Shown piece after piece: positions 7,130 through 14,032 of a stretch of DNA of 64,000 bases. Position 1 is the first letter of the stretch. Each line of letters begins with the position of its first letter. Below the pieces are notes generated by a model. The model was not told the DNA's origin. It saw only the letters and a program-made list of their open reading frames with translations, and searched no databases. Source of the DNA: Patescibacteria group bacterium UBA6220 (lineage in GTDB: Bacteria; Patescibacteriota; Minisyncoccia; Minisyncoccales; Minisyncoccaceae); assembly GCA_002421745.1 (NCBI GenBank), contig DISC01000003.1, positions 11,938 to 75,937 of the forward strand, written 5' to 3'. Both the position numbers and the translations under genes were made by a program.

Positions 7130-8020
7130 ATGGAAATTGATAACAAAAAACGTATTGGTTTGGTTACAGATGAAATGGGGGATTTACCCGAAGAACTAGT
7201 TAAAGAAAACGAAATTTCCGTTGTTAATTTTAAAATTGACTATGGTGAATTATCAGAATTCCCAGGAAATATTTATCAAAAAATACGAGAAGGAGAGAAA
7301 AAAGGATTAAATTCTTTGGTTAAAACTTCTCAGCCATCTATTAATGATTTTTTAAAAGCTTTTAAAGAAAAACTTGAAAAATTTGAAAATGTTTTGTGTT
7401 TAGCTTTTACTTCAAATGTTTCTGGAGCCTATAACTCCGCCATGCAGGCTATAAAATTTTTACCCGCAGAACAACAGTCTCGAGTTTATGTTTTAGACAC
7501 ACTACAAGGTAGCTCTAGCGAAGGATTAATTACCCTAAGAGCTGCTCAAATGATAAAGGATTCCAAGTTAAAATTTGAAGAAATTATTGAAAATCTTAAA
7601 AAAAATCTAAATAATTTTAAGCTAGTAGCCACTTATGATAATCCTAAATGGCTGGAAGCAAGTGGTCGATTGCCCAGATTTATTCCATTCGCTCTCAATC
7701 AAGCCAATACGCGAAACATTAAGGCTGTCCTAACTCTAAAAGAAGGACGTTTAGCTTTTGTTAGCTTTAAAAAAACATTAAATGGATTAGCTCAAACTGT
7801 TTTTGAAGAATTTGAAAAACAAACAGCTTCCATAAGAAAATCTGGCAACAAAATACGAATAGCTATTACGCATGCTGATAATTCCACTGAAGCTCAAAAA
7901 CTAGAAACTTTAATTAAAAACTCCCAAGACAATCTTGAATTGGTTTATACAAATTTAATTTGCTTTACAATTGGTGGACACGTTGGTCCGGGAACTTTAC
8001 TTTTAGGATGGGAACAATAA
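7130..8020 (+). CDS. DegV family fatty acid-binding protein (FakB-like), copy 1
   Basis: FakB proteins hold a fatty acid for phosphorylation by FakA and hand the acyl-phosphate to PlsY. This 296-residue protein has the DegV hallmarks: TSQPSINDF near residue 63, SNVSGAYNSA near 100, and the C-terminal GGHVGPGTLLLGW. A TATAAT-like sequence sits just upstream of the ATG (7121-7126), so it may also start its own transcript. It is 14 bp behind the FakA-DegV gene. Having two FakB copies often reflects separate preferences for saturated and unsaturated chains; which is which cannot be read here. Confidence 0.88.
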   Translation: MEIDNKKRIGLVTDEMGDLPEELVKENEISVVNFKIDYGELSEFPGNIYQKIREGEKKGLNSLVKTSQPSINDFLKAFKEKLEKFENVLCLAFTSNVSGAYNSAMQAIKFLPAEQQSRVYVLDTLQGSSSEGLITLRAAQMIKDSKLKFEEIIENLKKNLNNFKLVATYDNPKWLEASGRLPRFIPFALNQANTRNIKAVLTLKEGRLAFVSFKKTLNGLAQTVFEEFEKQTASIRKSGNKIRIAITHADNSTEAQKLETLIKNSQDNLELVYTNLICFTIGGHVGPGTLLLGWEQ

Positions 8021-8045
8021 ATTTCTTATTTCTATTTAATCTTGA

Positions 8046-8051
8046 TATAAT
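8046..8051 (+). promoter_or_regulatory. -10 element predicting a leaderless fakB2 transcript
   Basis: TATAAT ends seven bases before the A of the ATG at 8058, so the expected transcription start is at the start codon. No clear -35 box is seen. Confidence 0.45.
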
Positions 8052-8057
8052 ACATAT

Positions 8058-8933
8058 ATGAAAAATACAACTATTATTATCGGTAACAGCGCTGCCATCA
8101 CACAAGACTTAATTAAAAAATTTGATTTGGTTGTTGTTAATTTTAAAATGGACTGGCCAGAAGGAGAACAACTAAGCGGAGATTTGTTTACTAAAATGCG
8201 TGAAGCAAAAAAACAAAATATCCGAACTACTCCAAAAACATCTCAACCATCAATTGGTATCTATAAAAAAGCTTTTAAAGAAGCTTTGGCAAAAACCCAA
8301 AATGTTTTATGTATCACCATTAGCTCGGGCATATCCGGAGCCTATAACTCCGCCATGCAAGCCAAAAAAATGTTCACAGAAGATGATCAAAAAAGAATCT
8401 TTATTTTCGATTCTTTAAACGCTGATGCTGCTGAAGGATTATTCGCTATTAAAGCTGCTGAAATGAGCGAAAATGAAAAAAATATTGAAGAGATAATAAA
8501 AAAACTAGAAGAACTAAAACCTTTTACCAAGCTCTATGGTATGCTTGAAAGCCCTTATTGGCTGGAAGCAGGTGGGAGAATAAGTCACGCTATTTCGATT
8601 CTTTTGGAACAAATGCAAAAAATCGGAATGCGTCCACTTTTGTCTATGGTAGATGGATTAATAAAACCAGCTAATTTAAAAATGAAAGCTGCTGACACAG
8701 CAAACGCTTTATTCCAACAACTAGAAACCACCATTAAACAATCAATTGAACAAAATAAAAAAATAAGCGTAGGTATCAGTCATTCTGACAATTCCATTGA
8801 AGCGGAAAATCTAAAAAAATATATCATAGAAAAATATCCACAAATAAAAATAGAATTTGTCACTGCTACCGGAAATGTGATTGGAGCTCACATTGGTCCC
8901 GGAGCTTTAATTTCTTGCTCTATAGAAGATTAA
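8058..8933 (+). CDS. DegV family fatty acid-binding protein (FakB-like), copy 2
   Basis: This 291-residue paralogue of the previous gene has TSQPSIGIY, SGISGAYNSA and the terminal GAHIGPGALI motif, all needed for the lipid-binding pocket. Sequence identity to copy 1 is obvious through the central region but moderate, so the duplication is not recent. It follows copy 1 by 37 bp and precedes two PlsY-like genes, which keeps acyl-phosphate supply next to acyl transfer. Confidence 0.88.
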   Translation: MKNTTIIIGNSAAITQDLIKKFDLVVVNFKMDWPEGEQLSGDLFTKMREAKKQNIRTTPKTSQPSIGIYKKAFKEALAKTQNVLCITISSGISGAYNSAMQAKKMFTEDDQKRIFIFDSLNADAAEGLFAIKAAEMSENEKNIEEIIKKLEELKPFTKLYGMLESPYWLEAGGRISHAISILLEQMQKIGMRPLLSMVDGLIKPANLKMKAADTANALFQQLETTIKQSIEQNKKISVGISHSDNSIEAENLKKYIIEKYPQIKIEFVTATGNVIGAHIGPGALISCSIED

Positions 8934-8948
8934 TCTAAATAAAATAAT

Positions 8949-9659
8949 ATGATACAGCCTTCCATTGGCATTCTTTTAATTATCTTGCTTTCTTTTTTGC
9001 TAGGTTCCATTCCTTTTGCTTTATTGATTAATAAACTGTTTTTTAAAACAGATTTACGTAAAACCGGCTCAAAAAATATGGGGGCGCTTAATACTTTTCG
9101 AACAGCCTCTCAAGAAAAAAATAAATGGATTGGTCTTGTTTCTTTTTTAAGCGTTTTTCTTTTGGATGCAGGAAAAGCCATTTTGGCAATCATATTATCT
9201 ACTATTATTGCTAAAGCAAGCTTAAATAATATTACTTTAGCGATTACCTTATCTTCTTTTTTTGTTGTACTTGGACATAATTATTCTATATTTTTAAAAT
9301 TCAAAGGTGGTAGGGGAGCAGCTAGTCTTTTAGGAATCTTATTTTACTTAAGTGAACAAGCTTTTTTTAGTTGGTATATTTTTGGAGCTTGGTTAATTAT
9401 AGTTCTTTGCTTTATGATACTTTTTGAAATAATTGCTGGAGGAACTATAAAAAATAATCTTTTTAAAAACGCTATTTCAAATCAAATCATTGGGCGATTA
9501 ATTGGAGAGGTTGTTGCTGTTTTATGGATTTATACAATCAGTGTTGAAGTTTTTTATCCTGCTTCAGCTGCTACTATCTTAGTTTTAATTGCCCACAAAG
9601 ATCGCCTTGCAGAACAAATAAAAAATATTAGAAATCATACTTATTTAAAAACTAAATAA
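8949..9659 (+). CDS. PlsY-like acyltransferase, divergent copy 2
   Basis: This 236-residue polytopic membrane protein keeps PlsY motif 1 in altered form (GSKNMGALNTFR instead of GSGNIGATNVLR) and motif 2 (GHNYSIFLKFKGGRGAAS). The C-terminal motif 3 is degenerate (AHKDRLAEQIKN). The glycine-rich phosphate-binding loop is preserved, so it may still bind acyl-phosphate, perhaps with another acceptor. It is longer than the canonical 199-residue copy at 3393. It sits behind the FakB genes and directly before a second divergent copy. Confidence 0.75.
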   Translation: MIQPSIGILLIILLSFLLGSIPFALLINKLFFKTDLRKTGSKNMGALNTFRTASQEKNKWIGLVSFLSVFLLDAGKAILAIILSTIIAKASLNNITLAITLSSFFVVLGHNYSIFLKFKGGRGAASLLGILFYLSEQAFFSWYIFGAWLIIVLCFMILFEIIAGGTIKNNLFKNAISNQIIGRLIGEVVAVLWIYTISVEVFYPASAATILVLIAHKDRLAEQIKNIRNHTYLKTK

Positions 9660-10349
9660 ATGTTACCAACTATATTCTATTTATTGTTTATTATTTTTTC
9701 TTATTTATTAGGATCAATTCCTTTTAGTTATTTAATCACAAAAATCTTTTCCAAAAAAAATGTTTTTGAAGTGGGTTGGAAAAAAAGCTCAGCCTCTAAT
9801 GTAACTAAAAATGTAGGCAAGGTTCCGGGTATTTTGGCTTTTCTCTTAGACGGAGCAAAAGGATTTTTAGTAGTTTATTTGGCTCAACAATTAGGACTGC
9901 CTCCATATATTCAAGTATTAAGCGGGGTATCGGCTATCTTTGGACACAATTGGTCAATTTTTGTAGGCGGCAAAGGCGGCAGAGGACTTGCTACTTTAGC
10001 AGGAGGCGTTTTGGCTTTTTCTCCAACATTACTTATTATTGTTTTAATTCCTTGGATTATTTTTGCTATTATTTGGACTGCATCTATTGGAACAATTCTA
10101 TCTTTAATTGTTGGCATATTTTTTGGACTAACAGTTGAAAACTGGCAATTGGGCGGACTATTATTAGCTGCTTCTTTGTTGCCAGTATTTATAAAACGCT
10201 TAAGTCCTTTAACAGAAATATCAAAAGCAACAAGTGACAAAAAAAGAGAGCTTATTGAAAATCGTTTACTTTTCGATCAAGATAGTGTACCTCCTTTTCG
10301 CATAAACATCTTGAAAAAAACCAAAAAAGAGGACAATATACAAAAATAA
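9660..10349 (+). CDS. PlsY-like acyltransferase, divergent copy 3
   Basis: The start codon follows the stop of the previous gene without a gap, implying translational coupling. The 229-residue protein keeps LLGSIPFSYLI at the N-terminus and motif 2 (GHNWSIFVGGKGGRGLAT). Motif 1 has drifted to GWKKSSASNVTK and motif 3 is missing, replaced by a charged cytosolic tail ending in KKEDNIQK. It is either a specialised acyltransferase working with copy 2, perhaps as a heteromer, or a lipid-binding relative without G3P activity. Confidence 0.7.
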   Translation: MLPTIFYLLFIIFSYLLGSIPFSYLITKIFSKKNVFEVGWKKSSASNVTKNVGKVPGILAFLLDGAKGFLVVYLAQQLGLPPYIQVLSGVSAIFGHNWSIFVGGKGGRGLATLAGGVLAFSPTLLIIVLIPWIIFAIIWTASIGTILSLIVGIFFGLTVENWQLGGLLLAASLLPVFIKRLSPLTEISKATSDKKRELIENRLLFDQDSVPPFRINILKKTKKEDNIQK

Positions 10350-10360
10350 CCCTATTTTAA

Positions 10361-10432
10361 GCCTCCGTAGCTCAATGGATAGAGTGCTGGTCTTCGGAAC
10401 CAGTGGTGCAGGTTCGAATCCTGCCGGGGGCA
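10361..10432 (+). tRNA. tRNA-Arg (anticodon TCG)
   Basis: Acceptor GCCTCCG/CGGGGGC (one G:U), D stem GCTC/GAGT, anticodon stem CTGGT/ACCAG with loop CTTCGGA, and T arm GCAGG-TTCGAAT-CCTGC. The anticodon TCG reads CGA. CCA is not encoded. Confidence 0.95.
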
Positions 10433-10436
10433 CTTT

Positions 10437-10481
10437 CTTGATGTAAAAACCCATATTATAGATATGGGTTTTTACATCAAG
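10437..10481 (+). terminator. 20-bp perfect hairpin after tRNA-Arg
   Basis: Arms 10437-10456 and 10462-10481 are perfectly complementary with a 5-base loop (TATAG). The stem begins five bases after the tRNA. It lacks a distal U-tract, so it may act as a processing or stabilising hairpin, or as an atypical terminator. Confidence 0.6.
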
Positions 10482-10770
10482 ACTCTCTCCAACAGGAAAG
10501 AAAGCGAGTCTCGAGGAGCGCGAGCGACGAAGACACTAAAGCCCAGCAGGGCGTAGTGCAAAGCCGGGGGATTCCTATATTCCACCAGGAAAGACTCGAA
10601 TCCCGAGCAGCGAAGGCTGCGAAGGTGCTGGCCTCAGCAAGCCGAAGAGCGTAGAGCTCTGAGGTGTCGGATTCAGTAGATTCTGACGCACCTTAAAGCC
10701 AGGGGCTTCCTCAATCAGTGCGAACTGATTGACGTCGGATTTAGCAAAATCAGACGCACATTAACACTGT
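10482..10770. repeat. GC-rich hairpin array after tRNA-Arg
   Basis: No gene is seen in these 290 bp. The sequence is a chain of short stem-loops: GCCC-AGCA-GGGC inside CACTA/TAGTG (about 10534-10558), GCAGC-GAAG-GCTGC (about 10607-10620), CCTCAG/CTGAGG enclosing AGAGC/GCTCT (about 10632-10663), and AATCAGT-GCGA-ACTGATT (about 10713-10730). Two related hairpins are GTCGGATTC-AGTA-GATTCTGAC and GTCGGATTT-AGCA-AAATCAGAC. Fragments resembling the tRNA-Arg 3' half (GCCGGGGG, ACTCGAATCCCG) recur inside. GCGAGTCT-GAGGAG and TGCTGGCCTCAGCA are shared with the DNA after tRNA-Lys. Confidence 0.7.
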
Positions 10771-10776
10771 TTTCCC

Positions 10777-10805
10777 TTGATTTTTTAATTAAAATAAACT
10801 ATACT
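10777..10805 (+). promoter_or_regulatory. sigma70-type promoter for the pilin gene
   Basis: TTGATT (10777-10782), a 17-bp spacer, then TATACT (10800-10805). The predicted start is near 10812, leaving a leader of about 21 bases before the ATG at 10833. Confidence 0.65.
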
Positions 10806-10832
10806 CAAAACCAGATTAGCAACCAAAAAAAG

Positions 10833-11267
10833 ATGGCTTTTAACCTAAAATCCAAATACTTATTCTTTATCCTGTCGCTTCTTTTTTTGTTTTCTATTGC
10901 TTTTCCAGCAATTGTATTTGCTGCATGCACACCCTGTCCCGATGGTTCATTGGTTTGCTGTGGCAACGCAGGCAATCCGCCATGCACAATTGATGATGCT
11001 TTTTGCCTTATAACCAATATTGTAAACTTTATTCTATTTCAGTTAGCTCCAATTTTAGCGGTTATCTGGTTTTCTTTTGCAGGATTTACATATTTAACTT
11101 CCGCAGGAGACCCAGGCAAAGTAAAAAAAGCTAAAGATATGATAATTTATGTAGTTGTTGGGTTGCTTATTGCCTATTTAGCTTGGGGGATAATATACAG
11201 CTTTATCCAAATGCTGGGCGGAGATACTAATTGGTTACTTCAATTCTTCAGTAATCCCACAGAATAA
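10833..11267 (+). CDS. small VirB2/TrbC-like type IV secretion pilin
   Basis: The 144-residue protein has an N-terminal signal segment ending near AIVFAAC, a short cysteine-rich exported stretch (CTPCP, CCGN, C-x6-C), and then two membrane helices separated by a charged loop. The loop and second helix read SAGDPGKVKKAKDMI-(hydrophobic), the same layout as the N-terminal modules of the four large proteins at 20869-28772. This is the pattern of the type IV secretion pilin family common in Patescibacteria. It is a likely major pilin subunit, whereas the large paralogues may be minor or tip components (inference). It has its own promoter and is isolated from the rest of the secretion genes. Confidence 0.75.
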   Translation: MAFNLKSKYLFFILSLLFLFSIAFPAIVFAACTPCPDGSLVCCGNAGNPPCTIDDAFCLITNIVNFILFQLAPILAVIWFSFAGFTYLTSAGDPGKVKKAKDMIIYVVVGLLIAYLAWGIIYSFIQMLGGDTNWLLQFFSNPTE

Positions 11268-11273
11268 AGCATT

Positions 11274-11346
11274 GCCCCGTTAGCTCAGTTGGTAGAGCAG
11301 GAAGCTCTTAACTTCAAGGTCGTGGGTTCGAATCCCTCACGGGGCA
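11274..11346 (+). tRNA. tRNA-Lys (anticodon CTT), with two stem mismatches
   Basis: Acceptor GCCCCGT/ACGGGGC, D stem GCTC/GAGC, anticodon loop CTCTTAA giving CTT for codon AAG, and T loop TTCGAAT. The anticodon stem has a G:A mismatch at its top (GGAAG/CTTCA). The T stem has a T:T mismatch (GTGGG/CCCTC) where CCCAC would be expected. It is probably functional but slightly degenerate. Its 3' end is duplicated 119 bp downstream. Confidence 0.88.
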
Positions 11347-11479
11347 CAAAACTAACACGAAAAAAGAACGAAAGAGCCGATTGAAAATAAAAACCTTAAG
11401 GCGAGTCTTGAGGAGTAACGACGACGAAATGCTGGCCTCAGCAGAGGGCAGTGCCTCACGGGGCACAAAACTAACACGA
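11335..11479 (+). repeat. 26-bp direct repeat of the tRNA-Lys 3' end
   Basis: The sequence from CCTCACGGGGCAC to CTAACACGA occurs at 11335-11360 and again, unchanged, at 11454-11479. Twelve bases of it lie inside the tRNA. The DNA between carries GCGAGTCTTGAGGAG and GCTGGCCTCAGCA, motifs also found after tRNA-Arg. TAACACGA also ends the second 114-bp unit after tRNA-Pro. Confidence 0.9.
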
Positions 11480-11549
11480 GATAAAAATGAAGTTATCAAA
11501 ATCCAATAATAATAAAAGTTAATTAAAAATTAAATATTGAAGAGACACC

Positions 11550-11572
11550 CATTTCGGTATAAAACTGAAATG
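11550..11572 (+). promoter_or_regulatory. rpsO leader hairpin
   Basis: CATTTCGGT pairs with ACTGAAATG (one G:U) around loop ATAAA, ending 33 bases before the rpsO start. Ribosomal protein S15 commonly represses its own mRNA through leader structures, so an autoregulatory role is plausible but untested. Confidence 0.4.
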
Positions 11573-11605
11573 AGGCGCATAATAAAAATAATATAAAAAG
11601 AACAC

Positions 11606-11872
11606 ATGTTATCAATCGAAGACAAAACAACAATTATAGAAAAATTCCAAACTCATGAAAAAGACACTGGCTCAGCTGATGTTCAAGTGGCTTTATTAAG
11701 TGAAGAAATTCAAAGACTTTTGGAGCATCTAAAAACACATAAAAAAGATCTCCATTCAAAAAAAGGGCTTTTAAAAATGGTTTCAAAAAGAAGAAAGCTT
11801 TTAAAGTACCTACAAAAAACAGACGAAAAAAAATACAAAGAAATCACTAAAAAAATCGGACTAAAGTCATAG
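11606..11872 (+). CDS. rpsO: 30S ribosomal protein S15
   Basis: The 88-residue product has the full S15 helical fold: GSADVQVALLSEEIQRLLEHLKTHKKD followed by the conserved K-KRRKLLKYL segment that contacts 16S rRNA helix 22. Length is normal for the family. The gene is followed 15 bp later by pnp, the same rpsO-pnp order as in many bacteria. Its short leader holds a hairpin that could mediate S15 feedback control. Confidence 0.97.
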   Translation: MLSIEDKTTIIEKFQTHEKDTGSADVQVALLSEEIQRLLEHLKTHKKDLHSKKGLLKMVSKRRKLLKYLQKTDEKKYKEITKKIGLKS

Positions 11873-11887
11873 CTCGAAGATATTTTT

Positions 11888-14002
11888 ATGCAAAAAATCG
11901 AAACATTTAATTTAGATTTTAATGGCAAGCCATTAACTGTTGAATTTAATAATTTAGCAGAAAGAGCTAATGCCTCAATTTTTGTAAAATATGGCGACAC
12001 AGTCCTAATGGGCAATTGCGTCATGTCTCACAAAGAAACTGAAGGATTGGATTATTTTCCTTTAACGGTTTTGTACGAAGAAAAATATTACGCTGTTGGT
12101 AAAATATTGGGCTCTCGCTTTATGAAAAGAGAGGGCAGACCATCCGAACAATCTATTTTAACTTCTCGATTAATCGATAGGGCTATTAGGCCTCTTTTTC
12201 CGTTTGGCTTCAAAAGAGAAGTACAAATCATAATCACTTGCTTAGCTTGGGATCAACAATGTGATCCAGCAGCCCTAGGACTTTTCACTGCGTCCACACT
12301 ATTGCACTGCTCTGATATTCCTTGGAATGGACCAATTGCACCAATAAGAATCGCTGAAAAAAACAACAACATTATCCCTAACCCAACCGTAGCAGAAAGA
12401 GAAGAAAGCTCTATGGACTTAATGATTTCTGCCCTAAAAACAGAGTCAGGCAAAGATATGCTTATCAATATGATGGAAGCTGGGTTTAAGGAAATAGAAG
12501 ATAGTCTTTTTATTCGAGCTATCGAAGAAACAAAATCTTTACAAGAAGATTTAATTAATTTTCAAGAAGACATCAGAAAAAAAATTGGAAAAGAAAAAGC
12601 TGTAATAACTCAAGCTGCCAAAGACGAAGAACTAGAAAAAGAAATTATTGAATTTTTATCTGGAAAAATAGAACAATCAATGTTCGGAAAAACTCCAGCT
12701 CTTCCAGAATTAAGAGAAGCCCTATCTGAATATTGTAAAAAATACGATGACGCAGAAAAAACAAAAAAAGCTTTTGCTGTTTTTGAAATCGAGGCGGAAA
12801 AAATTCTACACACCCAAGGCATAAAAAATAAAATTCGTATTGATAATAGGGGACTAACATCACTTCGTGAAATCTCTTGTGATGTTGGCTTATTCAAAAG
12901 AACTCATGGTACGGGACTATTTTGTCGCGGACAAACAAAAGTTATGTCTATCTTAACTCTTGGAGCTCCCGGAGATCAAAAAATTTATGAAGAGATGGAA
13001 TTGCAGGGCAAAAAAAGATTTATGCACCACTATAATTTTCCACCTTACTGCGTAGGAGAAACTGGCCCAATGCGCGGACCAGGCAGACGTGAAATCGGAC
13101 ATGGTATGTTAGCAGAAAAAGCCTTAAAATCGATCATCCCTGAAGTAGAACAATTCCCTTACACTATTCGTATTGTTTCAGAAGTTTTATGTTCTAATGG
13201 TTCTAGCTCTATGGCTTCGACTTGTGCTGCTTGCCTAGCTCTTATGGATGCTGGCGTGCCAATTAAAGCACCTATTTCTGGTATTGCTATGGGATTATTA
13301 ATGGAAATGGATTCCACTAAAAGCACAGAAGAAAAATCCTATGCTATCTTAACTGATGTTCAGGGAGAAGAAGATCATTATGGTGATATGGATTTTAAAG
13401 TTACTGGCACAGCTGCTGGATTAACCGCACTACAAATGGACATAAAAGTTCGAGGCATCACTCTTCAAATAATCAAAGATACTCTAGCTCAATCTAAAAT
13501 CGCCAGAATGGAAATTTTAGAAAAAATGACTGCAGCAATACCCGAACCAAGAAAACAACTTTCACCTTTTGCTCCAAGAATTTATATCATTCATATTAAT
13601 CCAGAAAAAATCGGAGACGTTATCGGTACTGGTGGAAAAATAATTAACGAAATTATTGACCAATGCAAGGTTTCCATAGATATTGAAGACTCTGGAGAAG
13701 TATTTATTACTGGAGAAGACGAAGCTTTAACCCAAAAAGCTATTGAATGGATTAAAAATTTAACTCGAGAAGTTGAGGTGGGGGAAATATTCCAAGGCAT
13801 TGTTAAAAGAATAATGGATTTTGGAGCTTTTGTAGAAATATTACCCGGACAAGAAGGCTTAGTTCATATCTCTCAACTAGATAATAAGCGCGTAGAAAAA
13901 GTTACTGATGTTGTTAAAATAGGAGATGTTATTCCTGTAAAAGTTATGTCTATTGACGAACAAGGTAGGATTAATCTATCATTAAAAGAAGCAAAGAAAT
14001 AA
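11888..14002 (+). CDS. pnp: polyribonucleotide nucleotidyltransferase (PNPase)
   Basis: PNPase degrades RNA 3' to 5' using phosphate and is a core part of bacterial mRNA turnover. The 704-residue protein has the usual order: first RNase PH domain (SRFMKREGRPSEQSILTSR and RPLFP motifs), an all-alpha linker near 230-300, a second RNase PH domain carrying the catalytic region (GSSSMAST, then DxxGEEDHYGDMDFKVTG), a KH domain with IGDVIGTGGKIIN, and a C-terminal S1 domain (GIVKRIMDFGAFVEI to GLVHISQL). Length and motifs are normal. It is co-transcribed with rpsO. Confidence 0.97.
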   Translation: MQKIETFNLDFNGKPLTVEFNNLAERANASIFVKYGDTVLMGNCVMSHKETEGLDYFPLTVLYEEKYYAVGKILGSRFMKREGRPSEQSILTSRLIDRAIRPLFPFGFKREVQIIITCLAWDQQCDPAALGLFTASTLLHCSDIPWNGPIAPIRIAEKNNNIIPNPTVAEREESSMDLMISALKTESGKDMLINMMEAGFKEIEDSLFIRAIEETKSLQEDLINFQEDIRKKIGKEKAVITQAAKDEELEKEIIEFLSGKIEQSMFGKTPALPELREALSEYCKKYDDAEKTKKAFAVFEIEAEKILHTQGIKNKIRIDNRGLTSLREISCDVGLFKRTHGTGLFCRGQTKVMSILTLGAPGDQKIYEEMELQGKKRFMHHYNFPPYCVGETGPMRGPGRREIGHGMLAEKALKSIIPEVEQFPYTIRIVSEVLCSNGSSSMASTCAACLALMDAGVPIKAPISGIAMGLLMEMDSTKSTEEKSYAILTDVQGEEDHYGDMDFKVTGTAAGLTALQMDIKVRGITLQIIKDTLAQSKIARMEILEKMTAAIPEPRKQLSPFAPRIYIIHINPEKIGDVIGTGGKIINEIIDQCKVSIDIEDSGEVFITGEDEALTQKAIEWIKNLTREVEVGEIFQGIVKRIMDFGAFVEILPGQEGLVHISQLDNKRVEKVTDVVKIGDVIPVKVMSIDEQGRINLSLKEAKK

Positions 14003-14032
14003 TTTTTAAAATCATATAAATTTTTCCCTATA

